A stretch of DNA of 6,891 nucleotides from a bacterium (lineage in GTDB: Bacteria > Desulfobacterota > DSWW01). Both the position numbers and the translations under genes were made by a program. The notes under the pieces were generated by a model, which saw only the letters and a list, made by a program, of their open reading frames with translations, had not been told where the DNA came from and made no database searches. The DNA lies in assembly GCA_030609865.1 (NCBI GenBank), contig JAUWSZ010000130.1, forward strand, positions 1 to 6,891, given 5' to 3'. This document shows positions 1 to 6,300 of this stretch, in pieces; within the stretch, counting starts at the first letter, position 1; each line of letters begins with the position of its first letter.

Positions 1-911
1 ATCTCCCGGATGTTCTCCTCCATCTCCTCTTCCACCTTCTTAACGACCTCCTCGATCCTCCCCGGATGAATCCTGCCGTCCGATATGAGCCTTTCGAGGC
101 TCACCTTGGCGATCTCTCTCCGGATCGGGTTATGGGCCGAGAGGATCACCGCTTCGGGCGTGTCATCAATGATCAGGTCCACGCCCGTGACCGCTTCGAG
201 AGCGCGGATGTTCCTTCCTTCCCGCCCGATGATCCTCCCCTTCATCTCGTCATTCGGCAGGTTCACGATGGATACCGTTCGTTCAGCAACATAATCGCCA
301 CTGTACCTCTGAATCGCCAGCGCCAGGATGAGCTTTCCCTTCTTGTCCGCGATCTCCCGCGTGGCATCCTCGATCTGTTTGATTTGCCTTGCCGATTCGT
401 GCTTGACCTCTTCAACCAGGGAATCCATCAGCTGCTTTTTCGCGTCTTCTTTGCTGATTCCAGCCATTCTCTCCAGGCGCAACTGCGCTTCCTCCCGCAG
501 CTCGCGGAGATGCGAAGACTGTTCCTCGAGATTCTTCTCTCTCTTGCTCGCCCCCTTCTCCCTCCTGCCGATCTCGATTTCCTTCTTCTCCAGGAGGTCC
601 ATCTTCTTCTCGAGGTTTTCTTCTTTGTGGACGAGCCGCTTCTCCATCTTCTGCAGCTCGCCTCTCCTTTCTTTCGACTCACGCTCGAGCTCAACCTGGG
701 CCTTTAGAGTATCGTCTTTTGCAATAATCTTCGCTTCCTTCTTGATCGTCTCCGCCTCTTTCTTCGCATTCTCCAGAATCTTGCTGGAGAGCTCCTCCGC
801 AGACGAAAGCTTCGATTCCTGCATCCTTTTTCTGTACCAATTCCCCCCGTAGAAACCGCCGAACCCTGCCAGGCCGAGTACTAAAACAATCCATACGGAT
901 GAAGATAACAA
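1..911 (-). CDS. rny: Ribonuclease Y, 5' portion (gene runs off the window)
   Basis: Membrane-anchored endoribonuclease that initiates mRNA decay. The first 303 residues of an enzyme usually near 520 are present; the gene continues past base 1. Seen in order: an N-terminal membrane segment at about 5-23 ([14 protein letters not shown]) followed by basic RKR; a long charged coiled coil at about 30-190 (many KKEAE and LEKK repeats); the linker region with [20 protein letters not shown] (about 194-213); and a KH RNA-binding domain with [15 protein letters not shown] (225-239) and [15 protein letters not shown]. This is the diagnostic RNase Y arrangement. The metal-dependent HD phosphohydrolase domain that carries out cleavage lies beyond the window, so its integrity cannot be judged. 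The start is TTG, chosen because of the near-perfect ribosome binding site 8 bases upstream and because the membrane segment then begins at once, as is usual for the family. Confidence 0.95.
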   Translation of the reverse strand, partial: MLSSSVWIVLVLGLAGFGGFYGGNWYRKRMQESKLSSAEELSSKILENAKKEAETIKKEAKIIAKDDTLKAQVELERESKERRGELQKMEKRLVHKEENLEKKMDLLEKKEIEIGRREKGASKREKNLEEQSSHLRELREEAQLRLERMAGISKEDAKKQLMDSLVEEVKHESARQIKQIEDATREIADKKGKLILALAIQRYSGDYVAERTVSIVNLPNDEMKGRIIGREGRNIRALEAVTGVDLIIDDTPEAVILSAHNPIRREIAKVSLERLISDGRIHPGRIEEVVKKVEEEMEENIRE

Positions 912-916
912 GGCAA

Positions 917-925
917 TCACCTCCC
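917..925 (-). promoter_or_regulatory. Strong ribosome binding site that fixes the rny TTG start
   Basis: GGGAGGTGA is nearly the full anti-Shine-Dalgarno complement. GGAGG (924-920) ends 8 bases before TTG 911, the same spacing as at smc. The only other in-frame candidate nearby, GTG 920, lies inside this site and cannot use it. Confidence 0.8.
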
Positions 926-1034
926 AGGTACTGGACGTAGAGTTTATCCGTGCGGACAGATCGACGGGCAGGGCTTGTTCGGAAAGGGTTTTTACTTCGC
1001 GGATCGCCTCGGTGAGGGGCTCTCCTTTACAGAC

Positions 1035-1075
1035 ATGAGAAGGGTTCGCAAGAAGGATCCCCTGTGCGTTCTCAT
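1035..1075 (-). other. Stem-loop in the rny leader
   Basis: ATGAGAA (1075-1069) pairs with TTCTCAT (1041-1035). CGCA (1068-1065) pairs with TGCG (1050-1047), with a 5-base bulge AACCC on the 3' side. A short AGG/CCT stem can form at the tip. No run of T follows, so it is not a classical intrinsic terminator; it may be an RNA-processing or stability element. Confidence 0.45.
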
Positions 1076-1130
1076 AAGGTCGTTTCTTAGATCGAGATCT
1101 CCTTGCCTTTTTTGGCAGGCAGACATCACT

Positions 1131-1148
1131 TTATGCCAATTATGCCAA
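1131..1148 (-). repeat. Perfect 9-base tandem repeat, two copies of TTGGCATAA
   Basis: Two directly adjacent copies of TTGGCATAA (1148-1140 and 1139-1131 on the minus strand), beginning within the closing stem at the 3' end of the 6S RNA candidate. The spacing does not fit a sigma54 promoter. The function is unknown; it may be a slippage duplication or a binding site. Confidence 0.8.
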
Positions 1149-1346
1149 AGGCTTTCGTCTTGTTCTTGCCGAATGACGGCGGTCCAAGACCCCCGAAAAA
1201 TCTCATGCATCCGCGAATGAGGCAATCTCCTGTCTTCTTTCCCGAGCCGCGTTTCCGCAGGGGTTCCTTCGTGCCCCAGCATCGCCGCCCACGGCATGAT
1301 CCACCGCAAGACCCAGGGATGATCAAGTAAACAAGCAAGACCCTTT
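1147..1346 (-). ncRNA. ssrS: Probable 6S RNA (SsrS)
   Basis: 6S RNA binds the housekeeping RNA polymerase holoenzyme by mimicking an open promoter and represses transcription in stationary phase. The case here rests on fold and position. A long-range closing stem pairs AAAGG-GTCTTG-CTTG (1346-1332) with CAAG-aa-CAAGAC-gaaag-CCTTT (1168-1147), giving 15 base pairs across a span of 200 nt, close to the usual 180-200. Further inside, GCGGT (1307-1303) pairs with ACCGC (1183-1179), and TCATGC (1299-1294) with GCATGA (1208-1203). The apical part has a GGGG/CCCC hairpin (1277-1274 with 1263-1260) and a GCG-GAAA-CGC tetraloop hairpin. Between the closing stem and GCGGT lies a large asymmetric bubble (1331-1308 opposite 1178-1169), as expected of 6S. 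Gene order zapA-ssrS-rny supports it. The pairing was done by eye, the ends are approximate, and no dedicated promoter or terminator was recognised. The strand is inferred from zapA and rny. Confidence 0.62.
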
Positions 1347-1410
1347 ACAGATCCAAATGCCCTCGTTGTCATCTATCCGCTTTCTTCCTTACCTCCTTGA
1401 CGTGGTTAAA

Positions 1411-1734
1411 TCAGCCGTTCTCAAAGAGATCGGCATTCCTGTCGAGAAAATCAATCATCTCCCTTGCTTTGCTTTCTACGTTCTCCTCGATGGCTTCCTT
1501 CTCTTTCAGGGCACTGAAGTAGTCATCCGCAAGGAGGAGAAGGAGCCGAACAGCCGCCTGAAGACTCGTGACACCCGGTTGTGTCTGTATGCTCTTGAGT
1601 TTCTCCTTGACGAACTCCTCGAGTCGCTTGACGTAGTCCGCATCGTCATGCTTGAGTCGGACAACCTGACCCAACACGTTGATATCGAATACCTTCTTCT
1701 GAGATGCCTCTTTCTGCAGAACGGATCCCCCCAT
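1411..1734 (-). CDS. zapA: Cell division protein ZapA
   Basis: FtsZ-ring-associated protein that cross-links FtsZ protofilaments and recruits ZapB. It has 107 residues, typical of the family. The ZapA pattern is visible: a beta-strand region VFDINVLGQVVRLKHDD (about 15-31) containing the family's characteristic GQ followed by the L/K strand, then YVKRLEEFVKEKLKSI, the V-T-S-L-Q-A-A-V segment (about 55-62), the helix LLLLLADDYFSALKEKE, and a C-terminal coiled-coil helix. The start is the first ATG. It lacks a clear ribosome binding site (the bases before it read CCCTTTCTCGAAC), and no upstream in-frame ATG, GTG or TTG was seen, so coupling to zapB is plausible. Directly downstream is the structured RNA region, matching the zapA-ssrS order known from Proteobacteria. 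Confidence 0.92.
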   Translation of the reverse strand: MGGSVLQKEASQKKVFDINVLGQVVRLKHDDADYVKRLEEFVKEKLKSIQTQPGVTSLQAAVRLLLLLADDYFSALKEKEAIEENVESKAREMIDFLDRNADLFENG

Positions 1735-1759
1735 GTTCGAGAAAGGGTTGGCAAAACCC

Positions 1760-1996
1760 TTACGATTCCGACTGTGTTTTGAGGCCTTCCAATCGTTTCA
1801 GGATACTCTCGATTTTCGAATGAATCTGGACTTTTGTCTTTTGGAATTCCTTCAGTTTGTCGTTCAGCTCATCGATTCTCTGATCCCGAACGGACAAGTC
1901 GCCCAGTGCTTGTGCGTGGCTCTGTTTCAACTCGACGAATTTCTCCGTCAGCGTGGTTATCCGTTCCTCCAGGCGTTCCAGATTTTCCAGAGTCAT
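1760..1996 (-). CDS. zapB: ZapB-like small coiled-coil cell division protein
   Basis: Small, highly charged, wholly alpha-helical protein of 78 residues from the chosen start. Heptad-like spacing of leucine, isoleucine and valine runs from residue 3 to about 72 (LENLERLEERITTLTEKF, then DELNDKLKEF and IHSKIESILKRLEGL). It has no signal peptide or membrane segment. Size, coiled-coil character and position immediately before zapA fit ZapB, the coiled-coil factor that binds ZapA and layers onto the FtsZ ring. Coiled coils resemble each other, so context carries much of this assignment. The open frame extends to TTG 2035, but ATG 1996 is preferred: AAGGA (2010-2006) lies 9 bases upstream, and the TTG would fall at or before the predicted transcription start. 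GTG 2002 is a weaker alternative. zapA begins 25 bases downstream, consistent with one operon. Confidence 0.75.
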   Translation of the reverse strand: MTLENLERLEERITTLTEKFVELKQSHAQALGDLSVRDQRIDELNDKLKEFQKTKVQIHSKIESILKRLEGLKTQSES

Positions 1997-2038
1997 AATC
2001 ACGTTTCCTTGCGTTCTTGTGGTAGAAGCACCCAAAAC

Positions 2039-2067
2039 ATACTAGGAATTCTCCTCCGCAAAGTCAA
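2039..2067 (-). promoter_or_regulatory. Predicted sigma70-type promoter for zapB-zapA-6S RNA
   Basis: TTGACT (2067-2062) matches the -35 consensus at five of six positions. It is followed by exactly 17 bases and TAGTAT (2044-2039), which matches the -10 consensus at four of six, including the key first two and last T. The implied transcription start near 2032 gives a 5' untranslated region of about 36 bases before the zapB ATG at 1996. The first two bases of the -35 overlap the foot of the ftsY hairpin. This is a motif match only. Confidence 0.6.
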
Positions 2068-2101
2068 TCAGCCCGTACCCTCTAGGACAGAGGGGCTGAT
2101 T
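2066..2101 (-). terminator. Hairpin at the 3' end of ftsY, possible weak or partial terminator
   Basis: A perfect 9-bp stem, AATCAGCCC with GGGCTGATT, is formed by 2101-2093 and 2074-2066. It contains a nested CTCT/AGAG stem around a 5-base loop. The outer stem begins at the last base of the ftsY stop codon. The sequence after the hairpin on the minus strand is GACTTTG, a poor U-tract, so strong intrinsic termination is doubtful. It could instead be a partial terminator or an mRNA-stabilising 3' structure. Confidence 0.45.
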
Positions 2102-3285
2102 CAGTGCACCCACCCCTTCTTCGGCTCGCCAAAAATCGCTTCCAGGAACAGATCCGCATCGAATTCCCTCAGATCCTCAACACGCTCCCCGATCCCGATG
2201 AACCGGACCGGGAGCTGAAGCTCGTTTGCGATGCCGACGATCACCCCCCCCTTCGCCGTGCCGTCGAGTTTCGTCAGGATGATGCCCGTCACCCCGAGGG
2301 CTTCATGAAACGTTCGCGCCTGATTGATTGCGTTCTGTCCTGTGCTGGCGTCCACGACGAGCAGGACCTCATGCGGTGCCCCCTCGAGCTCCCGGGACAT
2401 GATGCGTTTCACCTTCTTGAGCTCTTCCATCAGGTTGGCCTTGGTGTGCAGTCGACCCGCCGTATCCACTATCACAAGGTCGGTGTCCCTTGATCTCGCC
2501 GCCTGCAGCGCATCGTACACAACCGCAGAAGGGTCCGATCCCGGCTTGTGCTTGACGAAATCGGTGCCCGCACGCTCTGACCAGATCTGCAGCTGCTCGA
2601 TCGCCGCCGTCCGGAACGTATCGGCCGCCACCAGCATGACCTTTCGGTCGTGGCCTTTCAAAAGAGAGGCCAGCTTCCCGATGGAGGTCGTTTTTCCAAC
2701 CCCGTTTACCCCTACCACCATGATCACGAAGGGCTTGCCCTGCTCGGGATCGAAGGCTGGGGCCCGGATGTCCAGCATGGAGCCAATCTTCTGCCGAAGC
2801 GCGGCTTTCAGTTCAACCGGCTCCAAGGGCTTCTTGTCAAACTCTTTTTGGACTTCTCCCAACAGTGCGTAGCTCGTTTTCACGCCCAGATCCGCGGTGA
2901 CGAGTACTTCCTCCAGATCCTCGAGCAGGTCCCGTTCCGCAGCCCCGCTTCCGACGAAGATCTGGTCCAGGCGTCCGATCAGCTGGTCATGGGTTTTCGC
3001 GAGCCTCCCCCTGAGCCGCTCGAGCAGGTTCTCCGGGGCCTCTTCTGCCGCGGGTGGAACCGATCCACCCTCCGCTTCCCCCAACCCCCGAGATGGCGAA
3101 TCATCAGGATGTGGCCTCTTTGTCCTCCGCTTCCTGACCAGGAACCAGACCGACAAGTAGAGCAACAGGAAGAGGCAGCCTCCCAGACTCGCCCAGAGCC
3201 AGACCTCGGAAACGGTCTCCTCCAGGCCGAGGAAACGGAGAATACTTTCCCGTGCCGGTTGAAGGCATGCGAGGATTTGATCCAT
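2101..3285 (-). CDS. ftsY: Signal recognition particle receptor FtsY (SRP GTPase)
   Basis: SRP receptor GTPase that docks Ffh/4.5S RNA-bound ribosomes at the membrane for co-translational insertion. It has 394 residues. Seen in order: a short N-terminus; a hydrophobic segment at about 28-50 (rich in W, L, G and F) followed by basic RKRRTKR; a short acidic/proline-rich linker (55-85); the helical N domain (about 86-165); and the GTPase G domain. The motifs are G1 GVNGVGKTT (192-200), G2 DTFRTAAIEQL (222-232), G3 DTAGR (274-278), G4 TKLDG (338-342) and the closing GIGERVEDLREFD (364-376), all intact. The linker is much shorter than the long acidic A domain of E. coli FtsY, and the hydrophobic segment looks like a membrane anchor. 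The ATG has no strong ribosome binding site, so translation may partly depend on coupling to smc 27 bases upstream. The stop codon abuts a hairpin. Family assignment is secure; the anchor is an inference. Confidence 0.97.
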   Translation of the reverse strand: MDQILACLQPARESILRFLGLEETVSEVWLWASLGGCLFLLLYLSVWFLVRKRRTKRPHPDDSPSRGLGEAEGGSVPPAAEEAPENLLERLRGRLAKTHDQLIGRLDQIFVGSGAAERDLLEDLEEVLVTADLGVKTSYALLGEVQKEFDKKPLEPVELKAALRQKIGSMLDIRAPAFDPEQGKPFVIMVVGVNGVGKTTSIGKLASLLKGHDRKVMLVAADTFRTAAIEQLQIWSERAGTDFVKHKPGSDPSAVVYDALQAARSRDTDLVIVDTAGRLHTKANLMEELKKVKRIMSRELEGAPHEVLLVVDASTGQNAINQARTFHEALGVTGIILTKLDGTAKGGVIVGIANELQLPVRFIGIGERVEDLREFDADLFLEAIFGEPKKGWVH

Positions 3286-3312
3286 AACAGGTCGAAACGT
3301 CAGCTTGAAAAA

Positions 3313-6300
3313 CTAGTGCACCTTGACGGAGACGATTTGCGAAATGCCGGGGGATTCCATCGTGACGCCGTAGAGCCGGTCCGCGATCTCCATCGTCTGC
3401 TTGTTGTGGGTAATCAGGATGAACTGCGAGACTTTCGAGATCTCTTTCAGGATTTCAGTGAACCGCATTACGTTCACATCATCCAGGGCGGCATCCACCT
3501 CGTCCAGCACACAGAACGGACTGGGTTTGTACTGAAAGATGGCAATCACCAGGGCAAGGGCCGCCAGGGATTTCTCGCCGCCGGAGAGCAGGTTGATGTT
3601 CTGCAGCCTCTTGCCCGGAGGCTGGGCAACCATGTCGATCCCCGCCTCCAGAGGATCGTCAGGGTTGTCCAATTGGAGCAATGCCTTCCCTCCCTTGAAA
3701 AGCTGGGGAAAGATCTTCTGGAATCTTTCGTTGATCTGTTCGAGGGCCTCCAGGAATCTGGCCTTGGTGATTCGATTGATCCTCTGTATCAGCCTCTTCA
3801 GCGACTCGAGTGAGTTCTTCAGGTCTTCGAATTGATGTTGATAGAACTGATGTCTCTGCTGCAGACTCTCGAACTCTTCGATGGCCGTGGGATTCACTTC
3901 CCCGATTCTCTCAAGAGAGGTATAGAGCTTCTCCAGTTTCTGCTCGATCTCCTTATCCGGTTCGTCCGAAAGCTCCAACTCCGGTTCGGCCGTCATGTCG
4001 ATCCGGTGTCGCTGCCATACTTGATCCTCCAGGTTTTTCTTCTTCAGTCCGAGCTCCACGAGTCTCACCTGAAGGGCATCCTGCTCGTGCCGGGTCTCTT
4101 CGAGCTCCCCCTTCAACCCTTTGGCGATCTCTTCCTTCCGTTCGACCGAGGAGGTCTGCGCATGCACTCTCTCGTTGATCCCTGCAAGGGCCTCCTCGGC
4201 CTCGGTCCTTGTTCGCTCGAGGTCGGCAACCCGTTGCTCGTTCTCCTCCAGCTCCTTTTCGAGGCCGTTCATCTTCTGCAAAGACTCTTCTGAATCTCGC
4301 TCCTTCTCGAGCAGGTAGGTTCTTATCGTCTGAATCCTCTGCTCGATTTGCCGCTTGTGAGCAAACAGGCCGGATCGCTTCTCCCAGATCACCTGGAGCT
4401 CGATTTCCTGACGATTCAGGTCGTCCTGCGCCAGTTCTTTCTCGGCCGTCCAGTCCTGGATGTGACGACTGAGGTCCGAGAGCGTTTTCTCTCTGGATAA
4501 CTGCTGCTCCGCAAGCTCCTGCTCCTCCCCTGCAAGCTGCTCCTCCCCCTCCTTCAGGGCCTCCAGTTCTACGTTGAACTGCGATGCTTCCGCATCGAGG
4601 ACGGCTTTTCGCTGGAGGTCTCTCTTCCGGTGCTCTGCTATCTGCTGGGCATCCTTTTCTCCCCTCAGGATTTCCATATCGAGTCGATACAGATCCTGCT
4701 GCACCCTTTCCAGATCCGATTCATTGAATCGGATCTTTCGGAGGAGCGCATCCGCGTCCCCCTTATTTCGCCGGTACTCTTTCTCCAAGCGGCCCACTTC
4801 TTTCTCTAACTCTTTGATTTCCCTCTTCGTTTTGAGGACCGTATAGCCGGAACCGTTGGTCTTGCCCCCGGAGATCACGCCCTCAGGGTCGATCAGATCC
4901 CCTTCCTTGGAGACGATTCTCTTGAAATGCCCGTTGTTCCTCCAGATATCCAATCCGGACGCCAGATCCGGCACCAAAACGACATCTCCGAGGAGGTATT
5001 CAGCGATTGCCTGGTACTCGTCCCTGACCCTGACTACATCGATGAGGGGGGTTCCGGGGACAGAACCACCATCAACGTCCCGCTCCGAGCCTCCTCTCAG
5101 CTTGAGCGGGATGAAGCTTCCCCTTCCCAGAGTCTGGGTCTTCAGGTATTCGATCGCCTGCAATCCGTCTTCTTGCTCTTCCACGATGATGTACTGTAGT
5201 TTATCTCCCAGAACCGACTCCAGGGCCGTCTCAAATTCCGGCTCCGTCTCCAACACGTCGGCCACCATGCCTCGGATTCCCTTCCCCAGCCTTTCTTCCT
5301 CCTTGCGTTTTTGCATCACCGCCCTGACACCTTCTTGAAAGCCCTCGTAGTTCTCCTGGAATTCCTGCAGAGAAACAAGTCGGGATCTCTTTCGGTTCAG
5401 GTCCTCCTGCAGCCGGTCGATCGCCTCCGACAACGCGTCGAACTCCCCCTTCAACTGCCTCTGGTGGACCTCCAGGGCAACTCGCTCCAGCAACGAGAGT
5501 CCCCTCTTCCGCTTCCACCCCTTCAGCGTGTTCTCGAGTTCCCTTTGCTTCGATGAGAACCGCTCGTCCTCGCTCTCCATCGCCCGGATTTCACCCTCTC
5601 CTCGCACCTTCCGTTGCTCGAGGTCTTTCCTCTTCTCTTGAATCGCCAGCTGTCTGTTGTTGAGCCCTGCCTTCTTGGTCATACAAGCAAAAAGGCTGTC
5701 CTTGACCGAATCGATCCTGTCCTGCAATTGCTTCTCCTGCGCCAGGATTCCTTCGTATCGCTCTCTTTCCTCTTCTACAATCTCCTCGATCCATTTGCCT
5801 CGATTGGAAAGCTCGCCGATCTTCGTGGTCAGTTCCGTCCCTTCTCTATCCGCCTCCTCGAGTCGCACCCGCGTGTCCGCGATCTGTCTCTCGTCCTCTG
5901 CCCGCTTTCCCTGCAGTTCCTGGTGGCTCTGCTTGATATAAATCTGCTTGTTCTCGATCCGGTTCAATTCCTGAACCTGCTCGAGCAGCCTTGTCTTCCT
6001 CTCCTCCATTTCGCGATTCTCTTGGATGAGGTCCGCCCTGATCTCCTCGATGTCCGCCTCCTCCCGACGGAACTCGGAAGTGAGTCTTGCCGCTTTCTGC
6101 TCCCCCTCCCCCTTGACTTCCTGTTCAGACCTTTCCTGATCGACGAGCGCATGATACTGTCGAAACGCCAGGGTGCAGTCCAGCCGTCGAATCTCTTCCT
6201 TGAGCCTCTGATACCGCCGGGCCTTCTGGGCCTGCCGGTTCAGCGCATTCATCTGCCTCTTGATCTCGAAGTGGATCGCCTCGATATGGCGAAGGTTCTC

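Larger units (their letters stand above)
912..1146 (-). other. Leader between the 6S RNA candidate and rny
   Basis: This 235-base stretch contains no protein gene with a normal start and ribosome binding site. It holds a 9-base tandem repeat at its upstream edge, an imperfect hairpin with a 6-A loop (about 1119-1102), a larger hairpin (1075-1035), and the rny ribosome binding site at the downstream end. The rny reading frame is open across it back to a TAA at 1133-1131. In E. coli the gene after ssrS is a 5-formyltetrahydrofolate cyclo-ligase gene (ygfA/fau); nothing like it is present here. Confidence 0.5.

Noticed and set aside
1128..1150. Possible sigma54 promoter suggested by two TGGCAT blocks
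   Set aside because: The GG and GC doublets are separated by 8 bases rather than the 10 required for -24/-12 elements; the pattern is explained by the 9-base tandem repeat.
1203..1222. CTCAT...ATGAG stem followed by ATTTTT near 1203-1198, looking like an intrinsic terminator on the minus strand
   Set aside because: The stem has only 5 base pairs and is AU-rich, and the same bases take part in the proposed long-range 6S pairing. A weak alternative reading as an early terminator cannot be fully excluded.
975..1330. Plus-strand open frames of 81 and 75 codons in the zapA-rny spacer
   Set aside because: Low-complexity, proline- and arginine-rich translations with no ribosome binding site, antisense to the structured RNA; consistent with chance.
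1024..1351. Ten-base direct repeat TCTGTAAAGG on the minus strand (1351-1342 and 1033-1024)
   Set aside because: Only two copies, 318 bases apart, with no shared flanks; too short to distinguish from chance.
992..1372. Minus-strand open frame of 126 codons from ATG 1372 across the 6S RNA region
   Set aside because: The nearest GGAGG is about 20 bases upstream of the ATG, too far for a ribosome binding site. The translation resembles no family I recognise, is unusually rich in tryptophan, arginine and histidine, and lies across the long-range RNA pairing.
2650..3813. Plus-strand open frame of 387 codons across the ftsY-smc junction
   Set aside because: It is antisense to two intact conserved genes and spans their intergenic gap. 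Genes with biased codon use often leave the complementary frame open.
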